Notes: generated from the letters alone by a model not told the origin. A DNA stretch of 6,079 nucleotides from JBDLID01 sp039715055 (GCA_039715055.1 JBDLID010000164.1:1-6079), one strand, 5' to 3'. Counted from the first letter of the stretch, positions 1-5,535 are shown. Numbers and translations: made by a program.

Positions 1-144
1 GTACAAAACGAGAAGGTAGGAGATCTCTTCCTCCATCGCAACGAGCTGCTACTGGAAGGCAGCGGCCTGATCTCTCCCGGCAACAAACCGACAGAAGACT
101 CAACCACCACCATACGCTACCTTATCGACACCGAACAGGACTGA
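1..144 (+). CDS. C-terminal end of an unidentified protein (5' part outside window)
   Basis: The first reading frame is open from base 1 and ends at a TGA at 142-144, giving the last 47 residues of a protein whose beginning lies upstream. The visible piece starts VQNEKVGDLFLHRNELLLEG and ends in a polar tail rich in Thr, Asp and Glu (…IRYLIDTEQD). I see no signal peptide, membrane segment or recognisable motif in it and cannot assign a family. Coding is supported by the open frame, codon choice similar to the neighbours and the abrupt change to AT-rich non-coding sequence after the stop. It is followed by 257 nt before ffh and a possible weak terminator, so it probably belongs to a separate upstream transcription unit. 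Confidence 0.6.
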   Translation, partial: VQNEKVGDLFLHRNELLLEGSGLISPGNKPTEDSTTTIRYLIDTEQD

Positions 145-171
145 TTTCCCCATGTCTGTCACCAATGAACC

Positions 172-208
172 GCAAGTGACATCCGCTTGCCGCTTCCCCG
201 ATTTTTTT
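172..208 (+). terminator. weak intrinsic-terminator-like element after the upstream gene
   Basis: GCAAG (172-176) can pair with CTTGC (186-190), with a possible flanking GAA/TTC pairing beyond a mismatch, and seven T's follow at 202-208. The T-tract does not directly abut the stem, because a CCCCGA spacer lies between them, and the stem is short. It is therefore at best a weak terminator for the gene ending at 144. Confidence 0.28.
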
Positions 209-228
209 CACCGTCTGGTGTTCATTTC

Positions 229-257
229 TTGACAGTCTTCTCTTTTCTTTGTATTTT
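229..257 (+). promoter_or_regulatory. sigma70-type promoter for ffh and the downstream cluster
   Basis: A perfect -35 hexamer TTGACA (229-234) is followed after exactly 17 bp by TATTTT (252-257), which matches the -10 consensus at 4 of 6 positions including T1, A2 and T6. Transcription would start near 264, leaving an untranslated leader of roughly 138 nt before the ffh ATG. The position in the only long AT-rich gap upstream of the cluster makes it the best candidate for the main promoter. This is a sequence match only; no start site is known. Confidence 0.5.
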
Positions 258-344
258 TGTTTCCTTTTGAGTCTAATAATTTTAGCATGGGAGATTTGTG
301 TCGTTTTTTCAACAAATTATCCAGTGCACTTTATTTTTAGTTTT

Positions 345-350
345 TATAAT
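345..350 (+). promoter_or_regulatory. possible second -10 element close to ffh
   Basis: A perfect TATAAT lies 51 nt upstream of the ffh start codon in a T-rich stretch. No good -35 hexamer stands 16-18 bp upstream (the 17-bp position reads CAGTGC) and there is no extended TG. In such AT-rich DNA the match may be chance. If used, it would give a short ffh leader of about 45 nt. Confidence 0.22.
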
Positions 351-401
351 AGTGTTCCGCCTGGAATCTTTTATCCGTACACAACCGGAACTTAGGCAAC
401 T

Positions 402-1757
402 ATGTTTGAGAATTTAACAGACAGACTTGAAGGAGTTTTCAAAAAGCTCCGTGGTCACGGCACCCTCTCCGAAGAGAACATCAAGGAGTCCATGCGTGAA
501 GTGCGTATGGCCCTGCTTGAGGCCGACGTCAACTTCAATGTTGCCAAGCAGTTCGTTGCCACCGTCACCGAAAAAGCCGTTGGGCTTGAGGTTACCCAGA
601 CGCTGTCTCCCGGCCAGCAGGTCATCAAAATTGTCCATGAAGAAATGGTCAATCTGCTTGGCGGTACCACCGAGGCCATCCGCCTCGATGGCCGACAGCC
701 GGTGACCATCATGATGGCCGGCCTTCAGGGTTCAGGTAAGACCACCACCTCGGGCAAACTGGCGCTGATGCTCAAGGATAAAGGCCGCAAGCCTTACCTG
801 GTGCCTGCCGACATCTATCGTCCGGCAGCCATTGACCAGCTTCAGGTCCTTGGAGAGAAACTCTCGGTTCCGGTGCATCCCTCCACCACCGACATGAAAC
901 CGGTGGAGATCTGTCAGCAGGCCATGGCCGCTGCCGAAGAAAACGGCTACGACACACTGATTATTGATACCGCCGGCCGACTCCATGTCGATGAGGCCCT
1001 GATGGACGAGCTCAAAGAGATCCAGAGTGCTGTCCAGCTCTCCGAGGTTCTCTTTGTGGCTGACGCCATGACCGGCCAGGATGCGGTTACTGTTGCCGAC
1101 AAATTCAACAGCGACCTGGAAATCTCCGGTGTGGTACTGACCAAGATGGAAGGTGACGCCCGGGGCGGCGCCGCACTGTCCATCAAAAAAATTACCGACA
1201 AACCGATCAAATTCGTCGGTATCGGTGAGGGGCTTGACGCCCTTGAGGTCTTCCACCCCGACCGGACCGCTTCGCGGATCCTTGGTATGGGTGATGTTCT
1301 CACCCTGATTGAGAAGGCGGAAAAGGTCGTTGACAAGAAGAAGGCTGACAAGCTGGCCAAAAAACTTCGCCAGAACGCCTTTACCCTTGAGGACTTTCTT
1401 GACCAGATCCAGCAGATCAAAAAGATGGGTTCGCTGGAACAGATCATGGGCATGATCCCGGGCATCAACAAGCTCAAACAACTCAAGGATGCGCCTCAGC
1501 CCGATGAAAAAGAGCTGGGCAAGACCGAGGCAATCATCCGCTCGATGACGCTCAAGGAAAGACGCAACCACAGGATTATCAATGCCAGCAGACGTCAGCG
1601 CATTGCCACCGGATCAGGCACCCAGGTGTCCGATGTCAACCGGGTTTTGAAAAGCTACAGCGCCATGCTGAAAATGATGAAAAAAATGCGCGGTAAACCG
1701 GGACTGGTTACCGGCAAAAAACGACGCAAGCTCCCCAAGGGCTTGCGTAAACGATAG
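402..1757 (+). CDS. ffh: signal recognition particle protein Ffh (SRP54)
   Basis: A 451-residue GTPase that binds SRP RNA and signal sequences of nascent chains and hands ribosomes to the membrane receptor FtsY; it acts in the cytosol and at the inner membrane. The length is normal for the family. The N domain covers about residues 1-95. The G domain follows, with P-loop GLQGSGKTT (107-115), DIYRPAA (137-143), DTAGR (189-193) and TKMEGDARGG (247-256), then GIGEGLDALEVFHPDR. The Met-rich M domain begins around 320 and carries the RNA-binding RRQRIATGSGT segment (397-407) and the KMMKKMRGKPG end; a basic KKRRKLPKGLRKR tail closes it. The G4 motif has Glu (residue 250) where TKxD normally has Asp, which is worth noting but conservative. 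The ATG at 402 matches the usual family start (MFENLTDRLE); the upstream ribosome site is weak (AGG at 394-396). It probably leads the transcription unit. Confidence 0.98.
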   Translation: MFENLTDRLEGVFKKLRGHGTLSEENIKESMREVRMALLEADVNFNVAKQFVATVTEKAVGLEVTQTLSPGQQVIKIVHEEMVNLLGGTTEAIRLDGRQPVTIMMAGLQGSGKTTTSGKLALMLKDKGRKPYLVPADIYRPAAIDQLQVLGEKLSVPVHPSTTDMKPVEICQQAMAAAEENGYDTLIIDTAGRLHVDEALMDELKEIQSAVQLSEVLFVADAMTGQDAVTVADKFNSDLEISGVVLTKMEGDARGGAALSIKKITDKPIKFVGIGEGLDALEVFHPDRTASRILGMGDVLTLIEKAEKVVDKKKADKLAKKLRQNAFTLEDFLDQIQQIKKMGSLEQIMGMIPGINKLKQLKDAPQPDEKELGKTEAIIRSMTLKERRNHRIINASRRQRIATGSGTQVSDVNRVLKSYSAMLKMMKKMRGKPGLVTGKKRRKLPKGLRKR

Positions 1758-1779
1758 GTATCAGACAAGTTATAACTGA

Positions 1780-1805
1780 GGAGAGTCAGGAAACCCTGGC
1801 GCTCC
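1780..1805 (+). promoter_or_regulatory. stem-loop in the rpsP leader
   Basis: In the 80-nt gap between ffh and rpsP, GTCAGG (1785-1790) pairs with CCTGGC (1795-1800) around an AAAC loop, with one G-U pair. After one A·G mismatch, GGAG (1780-1783) pairs with CTCC (1802-1805). No T-tract follows on either strand, so it is not an intrinsic terminator. It may be an RNA processing site, an mRNA-stabilising structure or a regulatory leader for bS16, ending 15 nt before the GGAGG ribosome site at 1821-1825. The structure is seen in the sequence; the role is inferred. Confidence 0.4.
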
Positions 1806-1837
1806 AGCATAAAAAAATACGGAGGATAAATTCCAAG

Positions 1838-2083
1838 ATGGCAGTACGAATTCGTTTGACCCGGATGGGCAGAAAAAAGAAGCCTTTTTATCGTATCGTG
1901 GTCGCTGACAGCGAGTGCAAACGTGACGGCAAGTTCTTAGATATCGTCGGCACCTATGACCCGATGCAGGAACCGGCAGCAATTACTTTACAGAACGACA
2001 AGATTGAAGAATGGATGACCAGGGGTGCCCTGCCGTCAACCACCGTTAAAAGCCTGATGAAGCAGCACACCCCAGCTGAATAA
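1838..2083 (+). CDS. rpsP: 30S ribosomal protein bS16
   Basis: An 81-residue small-subunit protein that binds 16S rRNA early in 30S assembly. The N-terminus MAVRIRLTRMGRKKKPFYRI is the family hallmark, followed by VVADS (22-26), the FLDIVGTYDP strand region (33-42) and the WMTRGALPSTTVKSLMK segment near the C-terminus. The length is typical of compact bS16 proteins. GGAGG at 1821-1825 precedes the ATG by 12 nt, a slightly long but usable spacing. It sits in the conserved ffh-rpsP-khpA-rimM-trmD order, 80 nt after ffh and 6 nt before khpA. Expression may be influenced by the leader hairpin at 1780-1805. Confidence 0.98.
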   Translation: MAVRIRLTRMGRKKKPFYRIVVADSECKRDGKFLDIVGTYDPMQEPAAITLQNDKIEEWMTRGALPSTTVKSLMKQHTPAE

Positions 2084-2089
2084 ACGGTT

Positions 2090-2320
2090 ATGGAGGAGCT
2101 GATTATTTTTATCGCCCGTGCCCTGGTTGACCAGCCTGACGAGGTTAAGGTCACCCTGCGGGAAGAAGAGGACCTGGTTGTTATCGAGTTGGCTGTTGCC
2201 AAGGAAGATCTCGGCAAGGTCATCGGTAAACAGGGCAGAACGGCAAGGGCCATGCGCTCACTGTTGAGTGCAACGGCAGGCAAGGAAGATAAACGCAGCC
2301 GGCTGGATATTGTCGAATAA
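2090..2320 (+). CDS. khpA: KH-domain RNA-binding protein KhpA (YlqC family)
   Basis: A 76-residue single KH-domain protein. The RNA-binding GxxG loop is visible as GKQG at 46-49 within VIGKQGRTARAMRSLL, and the N-terminus (MEELIIFIARALVDQPDEV) is the usual family start. In firmicutes KhpA partners with KhpB (Jag) and binds many RNAs, affecting cell elongation and ribosomal or small-RNA functions; the role in this group is not established. The gene begins 6 nt after the rpsP stop with no Shine-Dalgarno sequence upstream of the ATG. Instead a GGAGG (2092-2096) lies inside codons 1-3, so translation is probably coupled to rpsP by reinitiation. It was formerly annotated as UPF0109. Confidence 0.93.
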   Translation: MEELIIFIARALVDQPDEVKVTLREEEDLVVIELAVAKEDLGKVIGKQGRTARAMRSLLSATAGKEDKRSRLDIVE

Positions 2321-2338
2321 GGGGGTGTTGAGCCTCAA

Positions 2339-2878
2339 ATGCGGAAACGACCTCCTTTTTCTGCAGAGAATTACCTTGAGATCGGCAAAGTGGGCAAAGC
2401 CCATGGTACTGGTGGAGAATTTCTGATCCACACCTTTGCCGGTCGGCCTGAGAGTTTTGAGAATTACAGCGAGCTGATCCTTGTAAGAGACGACGGAGAA
2501 CCGTCTATTCCGCTCAAGGTACTTTCTGTCCGGCCACGGAAAAAAAACTGCGTTGTCCGCCTGGACAGAATTGACTCAAGACGTCAGGCCGAGCAATATG
2601 TCGGCTTCGGCGTCTTCGTCGCCAGAGAGGAACTTGCACCGGTCGCCGAAGATGAGTTCTATTACGACGAGCTGGTGGGCATTAACGTGGTCACTGAGGA
2701 CGGCATCGAACTCGGCCCCGTGAAATCAATTTTTTCAAACGGTGCCCAGGATATACTGGTAATTGATAACGGGGAAGGTGAGCTTTACATCCCCTTTGTT
2801 GACCAGCTGATAGTTTCCCGGCAGGACGACAGGATTGTCATAGCTCCGCCGGAAGGACTTCTTGAGATCAACCGCTAG
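2339..2878 (+). CDS. rimM: 16S rRNA processing protein RimM
   Basis: A 179-residue assembly factor for the 30S subunit head that binds ribosomal protein uS19 and helps 16S rRNA maturation. The N-terminal RimM beta-barrel covers about 12-100 and opens with the typical IGKVGKAHGTGGE (15-27). The C-terminal PRC-barrel covers about 105-177, with FYYDELVG (107-114), GPVKSIFSNGAQDILVI, the conserved YIPFVDQLI (150-158) and the terminal PPEGLLEI. The length is normal. AGGGGGTG (2320-2327) lies about 11 nt before the ATG, and the 18-nt gap after khpA supports co-transcription. The neighbours rpsP and trmD are its standard operon partners. Confidence 0.97.
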   Translation: MRKRPPFSAENYLEIGKVGKAHGTGGEFLIHTFAGRPESFENYSELILVRDDGEPSIPLKVLSVRPRKKNCVVRLDRIDSRRQAEQYVGFGVFVAREELAPVAEDEFYYDELVGINVVTEDGIELGPVKSIFSNGAQDILVIDNGEGELYIPFVDQLIVSRQDDRIVIAPPEGLLEINR

Positions 2879-3006
2879 ACGGCATGCTTGAGAGTCCTGC
2901 TTTGTCTGAAATCAACGAACAGCCGAATATAAGGTACGCCTTTACGGGCACAGACGCAGCCTGCGGATGTTCTGGATTTTTTGGTTGATACCGAAATCGG
3001 ACAGAG
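2879..3006 (+). other. rimM-trmD spacer with a short ORF (2884-2988) and possible stem-loop
   Basis: This 128-nt gap is long for a junction that is usually tight. An ATG at 2884, 5 nt after the rimM stop, opens 34 codons (start MLESPALSEINEQPNIRYAF) and stops at 2986-2988, 18 nt before trmD. It lacks a good Shine-Dalgarno sequence and has relatively AT-ending codons, so coding is doubtful. In the next frame an open stretch from 2933 reads protein-like (PADVLDFLVDTEIGQR) and ends in a TGA that overlaps the trmD ATG as ATGA (3007-3010). The two frames together look like a small gene broken by a frameshift. A stem (CAGACGCA, 2951-2958, with TGCG at 2962-2965 and TCTG at 2971-2974, bulge 2966-2970) precedes six T's (2977-2982). 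A weak promoter candidate, CTGAAA (2906-2911)-16-TATAAG (2928-2933), is also present. None of these is secure. Confidence 0.25.
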
Positions 3007-3765
3007 ATGATATTTGACATACTGACCATTTTCCCGACGCTGCTCACGTCGCCGCTGGATGAGTCGATCATTCGGAGGGCGAAGCAGGACGATAAGATCC
3101 GCATTAACATCGTCAACGTCCGGGACTTTGCAACAGACAGGCACTCCATGACCGATGACCGCCCCTTTGGTGGTGGAGAGGGTATGGTGATGAAACCGGA
3201 GCCCCTGAAAGCAGCGCTTGACACGGTCAAAAAGTCAAACGGTTCCGGCCGGGTTATCCTGCTCAGTCCCCAGGGAAGACCCTACAACCAGGAAAAGGCC
3301 CTGGAACTCAGTCGTACAGACCACCTCATCCTGGTCTGCGGCCGTTATGAGGGGGTTGATGAGAGGTTTATCAATAACTACGTCGATGAGGAGCTCTCCA
3401 TAGGGGACTACATCCTCACCGGCGGCGAGTTGGCTGCCATGGTCATCATCGATTCGGTGACACGGCTGCTGCCCGGGGTTCTCGGGTGCTCAGGATCGGC
3501 TGACAACGATACCTTCAGCCGGACGCTTTTAAAGCACAGCCAGTATACCCGGCCGCGAGACTTTGAAGGCAGTGAGGTTCCCGAAATACTACTCTCGGGC
3601 AACCATGAAAAAATTGAGCAGTACCGCTTTATCGAATCGGTTCTGCGTACCCTGGAGCGGAGACCGGACCTGCTCCGTAAGGCAGAGTTCAGCAAGACAG
3701 AGATAAAGCTGCTGAAAAGACAAGGGGTCTGGGATAAAATCTGCAAGACAGGGCATGATGAGTAA
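3007..3765 (+). CDS. trmD: tRNA (guanine-N1-)-methyltransferase TrmD (m1G37)
   Basis: A 252-residue SAM-dependent SPOUT enzyme that methylates N1 of G37 next to the anticodon of tRNAs reading CCN, CUN and CGG codons, preventing +1 frameshifts; usually essential. Visible motifs are the start MIFDILTIFP, DRPFGGGEGMVMKPEPL (51-67), LSPQGRPYNQ (86-95), the trefoil-knot region CGRYEGVDER (111-120) and SIGDYILTGGELAAM (131-145). Next come DSVTRLLPGVLG (149-160), HSQYTRP (177-183) and VPEILLSGNH (191-200). Arg153 and Asp168 align with the catalytic Arg154 and Asp169 described in H. influenzae/E. coli TrmD. The start is fixed by family alignment and an in-frame stop at 2986-2988. It overlaps the next gene by 11 nt, implying translational coupling. 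Confidence 0.98.
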   Translation: MIFDILTIFPTLLTSPLDESIIRRAKQDDKIRINIVNVRDFATDRHSMTDDRPFGGGEGMVMKPEPLKAALDTVKKSNGSGRVILLSPQGRPYNQEKALELSRTDHLILVCGRYEGVDERFINNYVDEELSIGDYILTGGELAAMVIIDSVTRLLPGVLGCSGSADNDTFSRTLLKHSQYTRPRDFEGSEVPEILLSGNHEKIEQYRFIESVLRTLERRPDLLRKAEFSKTEIKLLKRQGVWDKICKTGHDE

Positions 3766-4339
3766 TGATCCGGGCCAGCGGCTCCATGTAGCGCTTGTTC
3801 ACCACCCGGTGGTCAACAAAATCGGTGAAACCATCGGTTCGGCAGTGACCAACCTTGACCTGCACGACATTGCCAGGACGGCAAGAACATACGGCGTTGC
3901 AGGCTACTCCATCATCACCCCGTACAGTGACCAGCAGGAACTGGTGGCTGAGATCCTGGATCACTGGAAAACCGGGCATGGGGCACAGGCCAACCCGGCG
4001 AGGAAAGAGGCCCTGGAATGTGTCGATATTAAAATCAGTCTCGATGAGGCTGTTGATGGACTGCAAAAACAGTACGGCAGTAAACCGCTTTTAATGGCCA
4101 CCAGTGCAGTACCAGGCCCCAAGCGCTTGGGCTACCGTGAAACCCGGGCAAAACTTGATAAAGGAGAGCTGATCCTGCTCCTTTTCGGCACGGCCCACGG
4201 GCTGGCTAAAGAGGTCATGGAGAGGGTGGATTATTTGCTGCCGCCCATCCAGCCGGACAGTGATTACAACCATCTCTCAGTTCGCTCGGCAGCGTCCATT
4301 ATTCTGGACCGGCTGTTAGGTGAAGGAAGAGATGAATGA
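3755..4339 (+). CDS. SPOUT-superfamily SAM-dependent RNA methyltransferase (TM1570-like)
   Basis: A 194-residue protein that I recognise as the TM1570-type methyltransferase family (Pfam Methyltrn_RNA_4), found beside or fused to TrmD in several bacteria. The N-terminus VALVHHPVVNKIGETIGSAV (12-31) and NLDLHDIARTARTYG (33-47) are characteristic. The SAM-binding knot is expected around LLLFGTAHGLA (141-151) and YNHLSVRSAASIILDRLLG (171-189). Most relatives, as I recall, read GTGW(G)L where this one has GTAHGL. The RNA target is not established for the family; tRNA is a reasonable guess from its TrmD partnership. The start could be the ATG at 3755 or the adjacent one at 3758; both lie inside the trmD end, so translation is coupled. 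The stop overlaps a short ORF beginning at 4332. Confidence 0.9.
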   Translation: MMSNDPGQRLHVALVHHPVVNKIGETIGSAVTNLDLHDIARTARTYGVAGYSIITPYSDQQELVAEILDHWKTGHGAQANPARKEALECVDIKISLDEAVDGLQKQYGSKPLLMATSAVPGPKRLGYRETRAKLDKGELILLLFGTAHGLAKEVMERVDYLLPPIQPDSDYNHLSVRSAASIILDRLLGEGRDE

Positions 4340-4418
4340 AATAATGGAACTCTGTTCTTTCACAGGGCTCCTGCAGGACCCGGACAAGACATGTGTCTTC
4401 ATCGGGAAATACTATTAG
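4332..4418 (+). CDS. possible 28-residue leader ORF upstream of rplS
   Basis: An ATG at 4332 overlaps the preceding gene's stop (ATGAATGA) and opens 28 codons ending at TAG 4416-4418; the peptide begins MNEIMELCSFTGLL and ends VFIGKYY. A strong purine-rich ribosome site, AAGGAAGAG (4323-4331), directly precedes it, although that sequence also encodes the end of the methyltransferase. The ORF spans several arms of the predicted rplS leader fold, and its stop codon lies inside the 5' arm of the 8-bp stem at 4415-4422, so ribosomes on it would remodel the RNA. No homologous peptide is recognised. It may be a leader peptide, a small protein or chance. Confidence 0.27.
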   Translation: MNEIMELCSFTGLLQDPDKTCVFIGKYY

Positions 4419-4478
4419 ACAAACCGAAAATATCGGTTTATTGAACAGGGCACCTTGTCTAAAACAGGCAGCGGGTCC
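4365..4478 (+). promoter_or_regulatory. structured RNA leader upstream of rplS
   Basis: The 170 nt between the methyltransferase gene and rplS contain unusually consistent complementarity. P1 is GGACCCG (4376-4382) with CGGGTCC (4472-4478), seven perfect pairs. Enclosed by it, P2 is AAGAC (4386-4390) with GTCTT (4395-4399). P3 is TTAGACAA (4415-4422) with TTGTCTAA (4455-4462), eight perfect pairs. P4 within P3 is ACCGA (4423-4427) with TCGGT (4433-4437). Competing pairings exist. GGG (4365-4367) with CCC (4379-4381), stacked on TCC/GGA, would break P1, and GACAAG (4383-4388) with CTTGTC (4454-4459) would break P2 and P3. No T-tract follows, so it is not a terminator. Known bL19 autoregulatory leaders in other phyla make a ribosomal-protein-responsive leader plausible; this identity is inferred. 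Confidence 0.45.
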
Positions 4479-4509
4479 GAGAAGAACTCTACAGACATCG
4501 AGTAAAGCT

Positions 4510-4863
4510 ATGAGTACAATTATTCAAAAAATCGACCAGGAACAGATGCGTTTCGATCATCCCGATTTTCGTCCGGGTGACACCATCAAGGTTTACATCC
4601 GTATTATTGAAGGATCCAAGGAACGTGTACAGATCTTCCAGGGTGTAGTCATGAAGCGCAAGAGCGGCAATATGGACGCCTCCTACACCGTACGTAAAAT
4701 CTCCCACGGTGTCGGCGTTGAAAAGACCTTCTGTCTCCACAATCCCCGTATTGAGAAGATCGAAGTGGTCAGCCTTGGCCGTGTCCGTCGTTCACGTCTC
4801 TACTACATGAGAAAACGCCGTGGTAAGGCCGCACGTATCCGTGAGCGCGGTATCGTCCGCTAG
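4510..4863 (+). CDS. rplS: 50S ribosomal protein bL19
   Basis: A 117-residue large-subunit protein that sits at the 30S/50S interface. The sequence runs MSTIIQKIDQEQMR, PDFRPGDTIKVYIRIIEGSKER (19-40), the conserved FQGVVMKRKSG (45-55), YTVRKISHGVGVEKTF (61-76), LHNPRIEKIEVV (78-89) and the basic tail GRVRRSRLYYMRKRRGKAARIRER. The ATG at 4510 gives the family's normal length. The same frame is open upstream to a GTG at 4393, but those 39 codons do not resemble bL19 and overlap the leader RNA fold, so the longer form is rejected. The ribosome site is modest (CGAG at 4499-4502). The preceding leader (4365-4478) may control its translation. Confidence 0.98.
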   Translation: MSTIIQKIDQEQMRFDHPDFRPGDTIKVYIRIIEGSKERVQIFQGVVMKRKSGNMDASYTVRKISHGVGVEKTFCLHNPRIEKIEVVSLGRVRRSRLYYMRKRRGKAARIRERGIVR

Positions 4864-4872
4864 AGAAAATCC

Positions 4873-4878
4873 GGGAGG
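4873..4878 (+). promoter_or_regulatory. ribosome binding site deciding the rnhB TTG start
   Basis: GGGAGG lies 9 nt before TTG 4888, an ideal spacing. The GTG at 4881 is out of frame and too close to the site. No ATG occurs in frame before the catalytic core, so TTG is the best-supported start for rnhB. Confidence 0.7.
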
Positions 4879-4887
4879 CGGTGTTCG

Positions 4888-5535
4888 TTGAATCTCTTTA
4901 TCGATCAAACGGATACAGCCTCACCAGATACCTTCCAGTTTGAACGCATCCTGCAGGCAAGGGGTTTTTCCCTTGTCGCGGGTGTGGATGAAGTAGGCCG
5001 CGGCCCGCTGGCCGGTCCAGTGGTTGCGGCCTGTGTCATTCTGCCTCCCCGCTGTGATCACCTCCCTTTTGTTGACTCCAAGGCACTGACTGCAAAAAGA
5101 CGAAGGGACCTGGTCCGTCTGCTTGACGATATCCATGCCTCAGTCGGCATCGGTGAAGTCTCTCCCGCCAGAATCGACAAAATCAATATCCTGCAGGCCT
5201 CGTTACTGGCTATGAAAAGGGCTGTCGAAGACCTTTGTGAGCAGGGCACTGAACCCGACTTTCTCCTGGTGGACGGCAGGTTTAATGTACCGCTTGGTAC
5301 CTCTCAACAACCCCTGATCAAGGGTGATGCGAGGTCTGCATCCATCGGCGCCGCCTCTATCTGTGCCAAGGTGCATCGGGACGAGTTGATGAAAAGGTTC
5401 CATGAGAAGTATCCGCTCTACAACCTCGGCCAGAACAAAGGCTACCCAACCCGGGAACACCGCCAGGCTCTTAAAGATCACGGCCCGACCCCCATCCACC
5501 GCTTCAGTTTCAAGGGAGTAAAACCCGATGACTGA
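4888..5535 (+). CDS. rnhB: ribonuclease HII
   Basis: A 215-residue endonuclease that cuts the RNA strand of RNA-DNA hybrids and at single ribonucleotides embedded in DNA, starting ribonucleotide excision repair. The core opens with AGVDEVGRGPLAGPV (31-45), supplying catalytic Asp34 and Glu35, followed by DSK (63-65). Asp129 lies in LLVDGR and Asp147 in IKGDARSASIGAASICAKV, completing the DEDD metal-binding set; Tyr186 in NKGYPT matches the conserved tyrosine of the family. The C-terminus HGPTPIHRFSF is typical. The 30-residue stretch before the core is slightly longer than the shortest family members. It starts with TTG behind a strong GGGAGG, 24 nt after rplS, and overlaps yraN by 8 nt. The rplS-rnhB-yraN order is common in bacteria. 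Confidence 0.97.
   Translation: MNLFIDQTDTASPDTFQFERILQARGFSLVAGVDEVGRGPLAGPVVAACVILPPRCDHLPFVDSKALTAKRRRDLVRLLDDIHASVGIGEVSPARIDKINILQASLLAMKRAVEDLCEQGTEPDFLLVDGRFNVPLGTSQQPLIKGDARSASIGAASICAKVHRDELMKRFHEKYPLYNLGQNKGYPTREHRQALKDHGPTPIHRFSFKGVKPDD

Noticed and set aside
145..401. Possible SRP RNA (ffs) or other RNA gene in the gap before ffh
   Set aside because: The region is AT-rich and lacks the GC-rich helix-8 stem with symmetric loop and GNRA tetraloop; only an ATTTGT/ACAAAT pairing (294-299/312-317) with a 12-nt loop is seen, which is weak.
732..1571. 279-codon open frame on the minus strand inside ffh
   Set aside because: It is fully antisense to a convincing Ffh; its translation shows no family motif and mirrors the codon bias of ffh. 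There is no promoter or independent context for it.
4386..4415. Promoter candidate AAGACA-18-TACTAT upstream of rplS
   Set aside because: Each hexamer matches consensus at only 4 of 6 positions, and the same bases are better explained as parts of P2 and P3 in the leader fold.
4393..4509. 39-codon N-terminal extension of rplS from GTG 4393
   Set aside because: The extra residues do not resemble bL19, would make the protein abnormally long, and overlap the predicted leader RNA; ATG 4510 gives the normal 117-residue product.
4881..4883. GTG as rnhB start
   Set aside because: It is out of frame with the RNase HII core and only 2 nt from the ribosome site; TTG 4888 is in frame with 9-nt spacing.
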